Shown here one piece after another: positions 1-7,970 of a DNA stretch of 64,000 nt. Below the pieces are notes generated by a model, which made no database searches, had not been told where the DNA came from, and saw only the letters and a program-made list of their open reading frames with translations. The translations under genes and the position numbers were made by a program. Numbering within the stretch: position 1 is the stretch's first letter; each line of letters starts with the position of its first letter. The stretch is from JAAYCI01 sp964370195 (GTDB lineage Bacteria; Bacillota; Clostridia; Oscillospirales; Ruminococcaceae), in assembly GCA_964370195.1 (NCBI GenBank), contig CAYJIH010000001.1:1-64000 (forward strand), read 5' to 3'.

Positions 1-502
1 TTACCAGCAGTTTTCCTTTTGTGGCACGGCTAAGGGCCTTGCCAAGCAAAATAAACAGAAAACCACTACCGGCCGCTTGCAGTAAGGAAATGGGAAGCTC
101 TGCAATGGCAGAGCCAATGTTGCCGAATAAAATCCATGCAGCTAAAGAGTATCCAACGATGGTGATGGCACTGCCGATGCATACGGCGACAATATTGCGT
201 TTTGTAACAAGCTGGGTGTTGCGCTGAAATGCAAGGCATAGCAATGGCTTGATAAGCAATGTGGCCGGCAACCAAACCATGCCACCCGGTGCCAATGCGT
301 CGGAAAGGCCGGCACCCACAGCGGCAGCCACCATGGCGTATGGCAATGGCAACACAGCGGCGGCGAGGTAGATAAAGGCATCACCAAAGTGGATGTAGCT
401 TCCGTTTGAGCCAATTGGCACATGAACCAAATACACGGCTAAAAAAATCAGTGCAGCAAAAAGCCCTGTATATGTTATTTTTTTGATACGCTCCTGTTTC
501 AT
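1..502 (-). CDS. Predicted ECF-transporter S component (TIGR04002-like), 3' end outside window
   Basis: The frame is open from an ATG at 502 to the window edge (167 codons), with GAGGAGG about 8 bases upstream. The product is a small hydrophobic protein with about five membrane segments, beginning MKQERIKKITYTGLFAALIF. The pattern of a short basic N-terminus, a TGLFAALIF first helix, then conserved G/P loops (PIGSNGSYIHFGDAFIYL, LPLPYAMVAAAVGAGLSD) is that of the S (substrate-capture) subunits of energy-coupling-factor vitamin transporters. The C-terminus is missing. It is transcribed away from a MocR/PdxR-type regulator, which makes a vitamin B6-related substrate a reasonable guess, but the substrate is not visible in the sequence. 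Energising EcfA/EcfT subunits are not in the window. Confidence 0.75.
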   Translation of the reverse strand, partial: MKQERIKKITYTGLFAALIFLAVYLVHVPIGSNGSYIHFGDAFIYLAAAVLPLPYAMVAAAVGAGLSDALAPGGMVWLPATLLIKPLLCLAFQRNTQLVTKRNIVAVCIGSAITIVGYSLAAWILFGNIGSAIAELPISLLQAAGSGFLFILLGKALSRATKGKLLV

Positions 503-535
503 GAATGATTCCTCCTCGTTTTATAACACCACTGC

Positions 536-564
536 TTGACAAAGCGCGGTTGTTTCGATATCCT
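536..564 (+). promoter_or_regulatory. Promoter of the mocR gene
   Basis: TTGACA (536-541), a 17-base spacer and TATCCT (559-564) lie upstream of the regulator start at 637. The predicted start point is near 571, so the repeat element at 567-587 would cover the initiation site. Confidence 0.6.
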
Positions 565-565
565 G

Positions 566-594
566 ATTCTAACAGGGTTCTGACCCTAATACAA
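566..594 (-). promoter_or_regulatory. Promoter of the ECF S-component gene
   Basis: On the minus strand TTGTAT (589-594) and TAGAAT (566-571) are separated by 17 bases, a good vegetative sigma-factor promoter. It would start transcription near 559 and give a leader of about 57 bases before the ATG at 502. The spacer contains the repeat element described at 567-587. Confidence 0.6.
567..587. promoter_or_regulatory. Probable MocR operator between overlapping divergent promoters
   Basis: Two direct heptamers TTCTAAC (567-573) and TTCTGAC (578-584) repeat with an 11-base period. The second lies inside a perfect palindrome AGGGT-TCTG-ACCCT (574-587). Direct repeats of this kind are the usual binding sites of MocR/GabR/PdxR regulators. 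The element sits in the spacer of the minus-strand promoter and at the start point of the plus-strand promoter, so one bound regulator could affect both genes. Confidence 0.5.
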
Positions 595-636
595 TGCTCA
601 ATTTTTAAATTTTTTATGGGATCAGTTGGAGGGGCG

Positions 637-2055
637 ATGGAATTTGTAGGCTTGTTTTTAGACAAAACAGTGGAAAAACCGTTGTATATGCAGTTGTACG
701 AATTTTTGGTAGAGGAAATTCGCAGCGGAAGCCTTCAAGCGGGCGAGCGGTTGCCGGGAAAACGCAGCACGGCAGGGCAGCTTGGCATTTCTGTGAATAC
801 AGTAGACGAAGCATATCAAATGCTTGTGGGCGAGGGGTATTTAAAAGCACAGCCACGTAGCGGCTTTTGGGTAAACAATTTAGGGCCGCTTGTGCCACCC
901 CCTCTTGTGGCAGAAAAAATACAAGAAAAAAAGGTGCAGGAAAACATTGCCGGGCGACATAACTTTTTATCGGGAGGCATTGATTCGTCTTTGTTTCCGC
1001 GTAAAATGTGGAACCGCCTATCAAGGGAAGTGCTGGCAGGGCCACTTGATTTATTTGCCACGGGCGAAGGCTGTGGTGATGCTGTGCTACGACAAGCCAT
1101 TGGCGATTATCTGCGTGGCTTTCGAGGTGTGCGGTGTACGTCGGAACAAGTGGTGATGGGTGCAGGGCTTGAAGTGCTTTTGGGGTTGCTTGCGCCGCTG
1201 CTTCCAAAAGGGGAAGTTGCAATGGAGAACCCGGGGTATACCAAAACGGCTCGTCTGTTTCAGAATATGGGGCGAAAAACGGTTGCAATAGATGTGGACG
1301 AGCAGGGCCTACCGGCAGAGATATTGAAACAAAGCGAAGCGAAAGTGGTATACGTAACACCAAGCCACCAATTTCCAACCGGATTTGTAATGCCGGCGCC
1401 AAGACGTGCAGAGCTGCTGCGCTGGGCCGCTGAAAATAATGGGGTTATTATAGAAGACGACTACGATAGTGAGTTTCGTTTTAGTGGGAGGCCGCTGCCA
1501 AGTTTGCAAGGAATGGACCAACACGGTTGTGTTGTATATGCCGGCACGTTTTCGCGTTCTTTGGCACCGGGAATTCGTGCATCATACCTTGTGTTGCCGC
1601 CGGGCCTGTTAAGTGCGTGGAAGGCCCGCTATGAAGGCTATGCCTGCACAATATGGCGCCCAGAACAACACACGCTGGCTCGTTTTATTAGTGAAGGCCA
1701 CTTTGCAAGGCGTTTAAACCAAATGCGACTGGCATATCGCCAGCGTCTTGGGCGTATTTTAGAGCTTTTAGAGCAAGGGCTACCGGCAGGCAGTTATGAA
1801 GCATTGAATACCCATACAGGGTTGTATTTTGTGCTAAAGCTACACGGTTGCAACGCAAATGCGCTTGCGGTAGAGGCAAGGCAACAAGGCATTGAAATTC
1901 GGGCGTTATCGCAGTATACACAAAAAGAGAAGGAGGGTTTTTTCGTGTGGCAAGGCGGCAGGGAAACGTTGGTGCTGGGCTATGGTGCATTGTCTGAACA
2001 AGATTTGGAAGCCACCATTGAGGCGTTGGTTTCTTTTTTGAGCGAAAAAATTTAG
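637..2055 (+). CDS. MocR/PdxR-family regulator (GntR HTH + aminotransferase-like domain) lacking the PLP lysine
   Basis: This 472-residue protein has an N-terminal GntR winged helix-turn-helix (about residues 10-80, PLYMQLYEFLVEEIRSG then a serine-threonine rich recognition region) fused to a fold-type I aminotransferase domain (about 110-470) with the IIEDDYDSEFRF motif. Such regulators sense PLP or PLP-linked ligands and usually control vitamin B6 or GABA genes. The start at 637 follows TTGGAGGGG; an upstream in-frame ATG at 505 precedes the predicted promoter and is unlikely. The position that normally holds the Schiff-base lysine (GTFSK in GabR, K312) is arginine here (GTFSRSLAPG, R307), so covalent PLP binding is doubtful. 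Confidence 0.88.
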   Translation: MEFVGLFLDKTVEKPLYMQLYEFLVEEIRSGSLQAGERLPGKRSTAGQLGISVNTVDEAYQMLVGEGYLKAQPRSGFWVNNLGPLVPPPLVAEKIQEKKVQENIAGRHNFLSGGIDSSLFPRKMWNRLSREVLAGPLDLFATGEGCGDAVLRQAIGDYLRGFRGVRCTSEQVVMGAGLEVLLGLLAPLLPKGEVAMENPGYTKTARLFQNMGRKTVAIDVDEQGLPAEILKQSEAKVVYVTPSHQFPTGFVMPAPRRAELLRWAAENNGVIIEDDYDSEFRFSGRPLPSLQGMDQHGCVVYAGTFSRSLAPGIRASYLVLPPGLLSAWKARYEGYACTIWRPEQHTLARFISEGHFARRLNQMRLAYRQRLGRILELLEQGLPAGSYEALNTHTGLYFVLKLHGCNANALAVEARQQGIEIRALSQYTQKEKEGFFVWQGGRETLVLGYGALSEQDLEATIEALVSFLSEKI

Positions 2056-2062
2056 ACACAAT

Positions 2063-2108
2063 AAAAAAGAAGAGAAAACAGCGTGTACTGTGTGTTCTCT
2101 TCTTTTTT
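2063..2108. terminator. Bidirectional terminator between mocR and tsaD
   Basis: A 14-base stem, AAAAAAGAAGAGAA (2063-2076) against TTCTCTTCTTTTTT (2095-2108), carries an A-tract on one side and a T-tract on the other. It lies between two convergent genes and can serve both strands. Confidence 0.8.
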
Positions 2109-2155
2109 GTAAAAGGATGATAGAATAGCTTGTGGTAGAAATAGCGAGTGTGCAA

Positions 2156-3181
2156 TTAGGTGGCAGCTGGCGGTAAGGGCTCTTCCATTGGCCAGCCGGC
2201 ATACCCGTTGAGTGATAAATCGGCAACATTTCCGGCCAAAAGCTCATAGTAGCTTTGTGCGGCAATCATGGCGGCATTGTCACCGCAAAGGGATGGTTTT
2301 GGCAAAAAACAAGCACAGCCTAGCTCGCTTGCCAAAGTTTGCACCTTGCTACGCAATTGTTCGTTTGCAGAAACTCCGCCAGCCAGTGCCAAAGTGGTGG
2401 CATTTGTATCGGTTGCCGCAATGCGAAGGCGCGAGCATAAAATATCGGTGGCTGTGTTTTGGAACGAGGCGGCAAGGCCGGCCACATCCAGAGTTTCGCT
2501 TCGCATGTTGGCGCCGTTTACGATGTTTAAAACGGCAGTTTTAAGGCCGGAAAAGCTCATGTTATAAGCGCCTTCGGCTTTAGGCATGGGCAATGGATAT
2601 GCTTTTATATTGCCGTTTTTGGCGGCATTTGCCACAACGGGGCCGCCGGGATAACCAAGCTGTAAGGTGCGCGCCACTTTGTCGAACGCTTCGCCTGCGG
2701 CGTCGTCTACGGTGCGCCCCAGAATGTGAAATTCGGTGTAGCTTTTTACTTCTATGATATGGCAATGCCCACCGGAGGCAATGAGGCAAAGAAAAGGTGG
2801 TGCAAGTGTTTCGTGCGTTAAATAAAGCGAGGCCACATGCCCGCGAAGGTGGTGCACAGGCACAAGTGGTTTTTCGGCAGAAAAGGCAAGCCCTTTTGCA
2901 AAATTCACGCCAACCAACACGGCGCCAATAAGCCCGGGTGCAAATGTAACAGCCACTGCGTCTATTTGTGCGGCAGTGCATCCCGCCTCTGAAAGTGCTT
3001 GCTCTGCCACCGTGCTGATGCTTTCGATGTGGCGGCGGCTGGCGATTTCCGGAACAACACCACCGTATAAAGCTTGCTCTTCCACACTGGACGCCACAAC
3101 ATTCGAAAGAATGGTGCGTCCGTTTTCTACCACAGCAGCGGCGGTTTCATCGCAGCTGCTTTCAATACCTAGTATTCTCAA
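2156..3181 (-). CDS. tsaD: tRNA N6-adenosine threonylcarbamoyltransferase TsaD
   Basis: TsaD catalyses the transfer of threonylcarbamoyl from TC-AMP to A37 of ANN-decoding tRNAs, giving t6A. The 341-residue product has the family start RILGIESSCDETAAAVV, the metal-binding HxxxH (HHLRGH), the SGGHCHI and GGPVVANAA regions and the C-terminal LALAGGVSANEQLR and LCGDNAAMIA motifs; the length is normal. I chose TTG at 3181: it overlaps the rimI stop as TTGA, is preceded by AGGGAGCG, and gives the canonical N-terminus. An ATG at 3208 would add nine residues and overlap rimI by 31 bases. Forms the operon polA-rimI-tsaD; TsaB and TsaE are not in the window. Confidence 0.95.
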   Translation of the reverse strand: MRILGIESSCDETAAAVVENGRTILSNVVASSVEEQALYGGVVPEIASRRHIESISTVAEQALSEAGCTAAQIDAVAVTFAPGLIGAVLVGVNFAKGLAFSAEKPLVPVHHLRGHVASLYLTHETLAPPFLCLIASGGHCHIIEVKSYTEFHILGRTVDDAAGEAFDKVARTLQLGYPGGPVVANAAKNGNIKAYPLPMPKAEGAYNMSFSGLKTAVLNIVNGANMRSETLDVAGLAASFQNTATDILCSRLRIAATDTNATTLALAGGVSANEQLRSKVQTLASELGCACFLPKPSLCGDNAAMIAAQSYYELLAGNVADLSLNGYAGWPMEEPLPPAAT

Positions 3182-3648
3182 AGTTGTTTCACGCTCCCTG
3201 TTTTGCATATATCTTTTGCCATTAAAAACCCATCTTCGGTGGGGTTTCGATACATCCCGTTTCGTCGTGCCAAGGTTTGAAAGCCCAGCTTTTCGTACAA
3301 AGCCAGTGCGGACGTGTTGCCACAGCGCACTTCTAAAAGCACTTTCTCCACATTGTTTTTTGTAAGTTCATTCAGTGCATATTGCAGCAAAAACAGGGCA
3401 TATCCCTTTTGGCGGTGCTGTGGTGCAATGGTAATAAGCTGCAAATCGGCGGTGTTTTCCACCGTTAAAAAGCAGGCAAACCCTGCCACGTCGTTTTCTG
3501 AAAGAAGCACATAGCATGGATGGTGCGCACTGCCGATGATGGCGCTGAAATCCTTTTCTTGCCATGGGTCTGGCGCCGTTTTGGCAATGTTAGCACAGGC
3601 GGAGCAATGTGACGTGTCCAAAAGGCAAATATGTAATGAATGGCTCAT
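3178..3648 (-). CDS. rimI: Ribosomal-protein-alanine N-acetyltransferase RimI-like (GNAT)
   Basis: This 156-residue GNAT acetyltransferase contains the acetyl-CoA binding motif A, IAPQHRQKGYALFLLQYAL (around residues 75-95), and the C-terminal NTSALALYEKLGFQTLARRNGMYRNP signature typical of RimI, which acetylates the N-terminus of ribosomal protein S18 in E. coli. In many Bacillota rimI sits next to t6A genes as here, where its stop overlaps the tsaD start. The gap from the polA stop is only three bases, so the three genes are probably co-transcribed. The substrate in this organism is inferred from family and position only. Confidence 0.88.
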   Translation of the reverse strand: MSHSLHICLLDTSHCSACANIAKTAPDPWQEKDFSAIIGSAHHPCYVLLSENDVAGFACFLTVENTADLQLITIAPQHRQKGYALFLLQYALNELTKNNVEKVLLEVRCGNTSALALYEKLGFQTLARRNGMYRNPTEDGFLMAKDICKTGSVKQL

Positions 3649-3651
3649 TGG

Positions 3652-6195
3652 CTAGCCCTTCGCCTCTAGCCAGTTTGTGCCACTGTGCACCTCGGCCACC
3701 ATGGGTACCGAAAGGTTTACGGCGTTTTGCATTTCTTCTTGTAGTAAGGCTGCCACGGCTTTTTCTTCGCCTTGCACTGTTTCTACAATCAATTCATCGT
3801 GCACTTGCAAAATCAATTTCGAGCGTAAACCTTCTTCACGAATGCGGTTAAATACACGCACCATAGCAATTTTGATAATATCTGCCGCAGCGCCTTGGAT
3901 GGGTGTGTTCATGGCGATACGCTCGCCAAGGGCGCGGATGTTGTGGTTGCTGCTTGAAAGCTCCGGCAAAGGGCGTCTGCGGCCAAACAGTGTTTCCACA
4001 TAGCCGTGTTCTTTGCCAAAGGCAACACTGTCTTCCATGTATTGATGCACGCCCGGGAAGGTGTTTAAGTAGGTTTTAATAAATTCGTCTGCTTCTTTAA
4101 CACTTACCCCGATGTCTTTTGAAAGGCTAAACGCCCCAATGCCATACACAATGCCAAAGTTGACTGCTTTTGCAGCACTACGCAAAGCGGGGGTAATCAT
4201 TTCTGGCGGTAAGCCGTTTACATGTGCGGCCGTGGTGCGGTGGATGTCTTCGCCATTTCGAAAGGCTTCTTGCATGGCATGATCGCCTGCGATTGCGGCT
4301 AAAATACGCAGTTCAATTTGGCTGTAATCAGCGTCGGACAATGTTTTTCCGTCGTCGGCCATAAAATAGGCACGCAAACGGCTGCCAAGCTCTGTACGAA
4401 CCGGAATATTTTGCAAGTTTGGCTCGTTTGAGGACAAACGCCCTGTGCGCGTTTCGGTTTGGTTAAAGGTAGAGCGCACACGCCCATCTTCGTCCACCAC
4501 TTTCAAAAGGCCCTCTACATAGGTAGAGTTTAGTTTGGCATACGTGCGGTACGTTAAAATATGGTCGATAACAGGGCTGTGTGCACGCAAACCTTCCAGT
4601 GTTTCGGCATCGGTGGAATAGCCGCTTTTTGTTTTTTTGCCATGTGGCAGGCCCAGTTTAGTATATAAGGCTTCTGCCAGTTGTTTTGGGCTGTTTAGAT
4701 TGAATTCGTAGCCCACGGCTTCGAATACGGCTGTTAATTGTTTTTGCAGTTCGGCTTGTAATTCTTCGCCAAAGCGGCGTACACCGTTTGTATCGAGCTT
4801 GATGCCGATGCATTCCATCGAGGCAAGCACTTCGGCAAGTGGCTGCTCAATATCCACAAGCAATTTTTTCATACCGGCGTTGTCGCACTCGGCAGACAGT
4901 TTGCGGAACAATGGCTCTAAAAGAGGGGCGATGGGATATGCTTCGCAGGCCCACTCAGGCACAATATGATATTCGGCTGCAAGGTGTTCTATTGTGTAGG
5001 CGCTGGCAGCGGGGTTTAGCAGGTAAGCGGCCAATTTTGCGTCGAATTGCAAAGCCTGAATACGCTTTGACTCGTTTTGTTTTAGAACCAGCTTGTGCAA
5101 GGGTTTGCTGTCGAAAACACGTTTGTAAATGTTTTTGTTTTGTAAAAAATCCAAAAATTCTGCAGAGCTTTCCTCGGCGAAATAAACGGCTTGCGTGTCG
5201 GCTTTTGTGATCACCCAGCCATTTTCAGCAGGTGCCATGAACACCATGCCGGAAAGTTCTGCCGGCAGGGGCTGTGCTTCTTTTTGTGCAAGATTTTGTA
5301 CAGATTTTTTTTCTTCGCCAAAAACCGGCTGTAGCTGTAGACGTTCTAACACAGAGAACATTTCTAGTTTGCTTAAAAGGGTGGCGGCTTTGTCTGCATC
5401 AGCAGGCATTTTGCTATAATGGCCCAAATCGGTGTTGATGGGCACATCACAGCAAATAACAGCCAATTCGTGGCTGAGGTAGGCACTGTCTTTGTCTGCT
5501 TCTAATTTTTTTCGAACCCCCGGCTTGATAGAAGCATCCTCTAGATGTTCGTATACGCCGTTTAAACTGCCAAACTGTGCAATAAGCGCAAAGGCTGTTT
5601 TTTCTCCTACGCCGGCCACACCGGGGATGTTGTCGGAAGCATCGCCCATCAATGCCTTTGTTTCAATAAGTTGCAGCGGCTGTACGCCATATTTTTCCAT
5701 AACAGCGTTGGGTGTCATGCGCACGGTTGCGCTGCGCCCCATGCGCGTTGTGGTAAGAAGCACGTTTACATGCTCGCTTACAAGTTGCAAGCTGTCTTTG
5801 TCGCCTGTGGCCAAAACACAGGTGTCGCCACGCTGTGCGGTGGTTTTTGCCAAAGTGCCCAAAATGTCGTCGGCTTCATATCCTTCAAGGCTTACTTGCC
5901 GGTAGCCAAGTGCGTCCAGCAGTTCTTTTAAAAGAGGCATTTGCGCGGCCAATTCCTCGGGCATGCCTTTGCGCTGGGCCTTGTAGCCGTCGTACATTTT
6001 GTGCCGAAAAGTGGGCGCACGCAAATCAAAGGCGATGGCAATTTCATCAGGGGCTTCTTCTTGCTCCAGCTTCATTAAGATGTTCATAAAACCATAAATG
6101 GCATTCGTAAAAAGCCCTTCTTTTGTGGTAAGCAATTTGATGCCATAAAAAGCGCGGTTTACAAGGCTGTTTCCATCTAGCACAAGTAATTTCAT
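3652..6195 (-). CDS. polA: DNA polymerase I
   Basis: The 847-residue family A polymerase fills gaps and removes RNA primers. It has an N-terminal 5'-3' exonuclease/flap endonuclease domain (about residues 1-290: LLVLDGNSLVNRAFYG, YKAQRKGMPEEL, ATGDKDSLQL, GDASDNIPGVAGVGEKTA), a reduced middle domain (about 300-460) and a complete polymerase domain with motif A DADYSQIELRILA, motif B RSAAKAVNFGIVYG and motif C LQVHDELIVE. In the middle domain I find no FDTET (Exo I) or YAAEDA (Exo III) motif, so 3'-5' proofreading is probably absent, as in Bacillus PolA. The start follows CTAGGAGGG. Confidence 0.97.
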   Translation of the reverse strand: MKLLVLDGNSLVNRAFYGIKLLTTKEGLFTNAIYGFMNILMKLEQEEAPDEIAIAFDLRAPTFRHKMYDGYKAQRKGMPEELAAQMPLLKELLDALGYRQVSLEGYEADDILGTLAKTTAQRGDTCVLATGDKDSLQLVSEHVNVLLTTTRMGRSATVRMTPNAVMEKYGVQPLQLIETKALMGDASDNIPGVAGVGEKTAFALIAQFGSLNGVYEHLEDASIKPGVRKKLEADKDSAYLSHELAVICCDVPINTDLGHYSKMPADADKAATLLSKLEMFSVLERLQLQPVFGEEKKSVQNLAQKEAQPLPAELSGMVFMAPAENGWVITKADTQAVYFAEESSAEFLDFLQNKNIYKRVFDSKPLHKLVLKQNESKRIQALQFDAKLAAYLLNPAASAYTIEHLAAEYHIVPEWACEAYPIAPLLEPLFRKLSAECDNAGMKKLLVDIEQPLAEVLASMECIGIKLDTNGVRRFGEELQAELQKQLTAVFEAVGYEFNLNSPKQLAEALYTKLGLPHGKKTKSGYSTDAETLEGLRAHSPVIDHILTYRTYAKLNSTYVEGLLKVVDEDGRVRSTFNQTETRTGRLSSNEPNLQNIPVRTELGSRLRAYFMADDGKTLSDADYSQIELRILAAIAGDHAMQEAFRNGEDIHRTTAAHVNGLPPEMITPALRSAAKAVNFGIVYGIGAFSLSKDIGVSVKEADEFIKTYLNTFPGVHQYMEDSVAFGKEHGYVETLFGRRRPLPELSSSNHNIRALGERIAMNTPIQGAAADIIKIAMVRVFNRIREEGLRSKLILQVHDELIVETVQGEEKAVAALLQEEMQNAVNLSVPMVAEVHSGTNWLEAKG

Positions 6196-6311
6196 GCAAA
6201 ACCCTCCTAGGTTATAGAATTTTTCATCATTTCTTAACTATACCATACATTGCTTTTATGTTATACTTATATCTTGTAATTGGTTGTGTTTTTGTGGAAA
6301 GGATTGTTTTT

Positions 6312-7283
6312 TTGCGAATTGGAAATCTACAGTTTGAAACCGGTGCGGCGCTTGCGCCTTTGGCCGGTGTAAGCGATGCGCCGATGCGTGCTTTATGTGT
6401 GCGGGAAGGTGCTGTGTACACCGTAAGCGAAATGGTGAGCGCAAAGGCGCTGTGCATGGGCGATGCCAAAAGTTTGCGTCTTCTGCGTGGGGCAACGAAA
6501 GGTGCACCGTATGCTGTGCAATTGTTTGGCAATGATGCCGATGTATTGGCACAAGCGGTGAAGCACATTGAAAATGAACAATTTGATTTTTTAGACTTAA
6601 ATCTTGGGTGCCCGGCACCTAAAATTGTGTCGAACGGCAGCGGCAGTGCCCTTTTAAAAGAACCGAAAAAGGCAGCCGAATTTGTGGAGGCCGGTGTAAA
6701 AGCGAGTGTGCGCCCTGTGAGTGTGAAAATACGCATTGGCTGGGATAAAACATGTATGACAGGCCTTGAAGTGGCCAAAGCGTGTGAACAGGCAGGCGCT
6801 GCATTTTTAGTAGTGCATGCCAGAACGCGCGAGGAGCAATATACGCCCGGTGTGCACCATGACGCTGTGGCAGCCATCAAAGCGGCGGTGTCCATTCCGG
6901 TTTTGTACAATGGAGATGTGGTGGATGGAGAAAGTGCCCTGCAAGCGCTTCGAAACACCGGCTGCGACGGCCTGATGATTGGGCGTGGTGCCATGGGCAA
7001 CCCGTTTGTGTTTAAGGAAGTGGCCGCAGCGCTTAAAGGCGAAAGTGTGCCACAAGCAAACCTTACCAAACGTATGGCGGCCCTAGAGTGGCAAGTGCGC
7101 GAGATGTGTGAGGAAAAAGGGGAAAGCGTTGCCATGCGTGCAGCACGTGGTGTGGCAGGGGCTTACATGCATGGTTTGCGTGGGGCGGCCTCTTTGCGAA
7201 GGCAGGCGTTTTCCTTAACTTATTTTAGCGATTTGGCGCCTTTGATTGAAGAGGCGTATCGCCTGCAGGAAACAGAGGGGTAG
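6312..7283 (+). CDS. dusB: tRNA-dihydrouridine synthase (DusB family)
   Basis: Dus enzymes use FMN and NADPH to reduce uridines in the tRNA D-loop. The barrel begins RIGNLQFETGAALAPLAGVSDAPMR and carries the family signature DLNLGCPAPKIVSNGSGSALL with the active-site cysteine, VSVKIRIGW, and the FMN phosphate region LMIGRGAMGNPFVF. I chose the TTG at 6312 because it is preceded by GGAAAGGA and gives the usual DusB start; an in-frame start at 6258 would add 18 hydrophobic residues without a ribosome binding site. The product is 323 residues. It is divergent from polA and convergent with the next gene, only three bases away. Confidence 0.92.
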   Translation: MRIGNLQFETGAALAPLAGVSDAPMRALCVREGAVYTVSEMVSAKALCMGDAKSLRLLRGATKGAPYAVQLFGNDADVLAQAVKHIENEQFDFLDLNLGCPAPKIVSNGSGSALLKEPKKAAEFVEAGVKASVRPVSVKIRIGWDKTCMTGLEVAKACEQAGAAFLVVHARTREEQYTPGVHHDAVAAIKAAVSIPVLYNGDVVDGESALQALRNTGCDGLMIGRGAMGNPFVFKEVAAALKGESVPQANLTKRMAALEWQVREMCEEKGESVAMRAARGVAGAYMHGLRGAASLRRQAFSLTYFSDLAPLIEEAYRLQETEG

Positions 7284-7286
7284 CCT

Positions 7287-7889
7287 TTAGCCAAACTGCA
7301 CAAGTTCATCAAGGTTTTGCTCATACCCCGGCAAAAATTGCGTTACAAAATAATCAACGGCAGGGCATTGCATCTCTTTAAGTTGGTGCAGTTGCTGGTG
7401 TTTGGCTGAGGAAAATTCGTTGTTTCCTGCGCGCTCTTCCTCAATGCATTTTACAAGAGCAGATAACCTATCGGCCGCTTTTAGCAATGTTTTTTCTTTT
7501 GGGTTTAAACAGTCTCCTGTTAAATAGGGGAAGAGATGCGGCTGCAAACGATTTGGCAACATGGTTGCCAAGGTGGTGGCGCTTTCGCGCTCTACGGCCT
7601 TGTAAGCGCGTTTTAGTTCTTCATTTTTGTATTTCACCGGGGTGGGTAAATCGCCTGTTAAAATTTCGCTGGCATCGTGATACAACGCTGCCACCACAAC
7701 AATCTCTGGGCGAACGGTGTCGTCGTGCAGCTCCTCTTTGGCAATCAATGCCAAAATATGTGCAAAAAGGGCAGTTTCCACGGTGTGCTCGCTAACGGTT
7801 TCGCCACGGCTTTGGCGCATAAGCCCCCAGCGTCCAATGTATTTCATACGGGAAAGCAGGGCGCAAAAGGCATAACTTTTTTCTTCCAT
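7287..7889 (-). CDS. YfbR-like 5'-deoxynucleotidase (HD domain)
   Basis: The 200-residue protein matches the YfbR layout: an N-terminal FCALLSRMKYIGRWGLMRQ segment, the metal-binding HD pattern SEHTVETALFAHILA then ALYHDASEILTGDLPTPVKY, and a C-terminal AADRLSALVKCIEEE helix that supplies the last metal aspartate. YfbR dephosphorylates deoxyribonucleoside 5'-monophosphates and helps balance dNTP pools. The ATG at 7889 follows GGAAGAAGGA; the frame stays open for 23 codons upstream, but that stretch has no family match and includes the promoter region. Confidence 0.88.
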   Translation of the reverse strand: MEEKSYAFCALLSRMKYIGRWGLMRQSRGETVSEHTVETALFAHILALIAKEELHDDTVRPEIVVVAALYHDASEILTGDLPTPVKYKNEELKRAYKAVERESATTLATMLPNRLQPHLFPYLTGDCLNPKEKTLLKAADRLSALVKCIEEERAGNNEFSSAKHQQLHQLKEMQCPAVDYFVTQFLPGYEQNLDELVQFG

Positions 7890-7940
7890 GTGTGGGGTCC
7901 TTCTTCCTATGGTTGAATGAGTGTAAATGTTTCTTTTGCC

Positions 7941-7949
7941 AGTATACCA
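7941..7949 (-). promoter_or_regulatory. Extended -10 element upstream of yfbR-like gene
   Basis: The minus strand reads TGGTATACT, an extended -10 (TGn before TATACT), about 52 bases before the ATG at 7889. A clear -35 hexamer is not visible, which is tolerated for extended -10 promoters. Confidence 0.35.
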
Positions 7950-7970
7950 TAAAATCAACAGGAGAGTTCT

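Noticed and set aside
614..1402. Long minus-strand open frame (262 codons) opposite the MocR gene
   Set aside because: It is the antisense shadow of the regulator, lacks a ribosome binding site and has no recognisable protein pattern.
6227..7135. 302-codon minus-strand open frame opposite dusB
   Set aside because: Serine/threonine/alanine-rich composition typical of an antisense shadow; the plus strand clearly encodes DusB.
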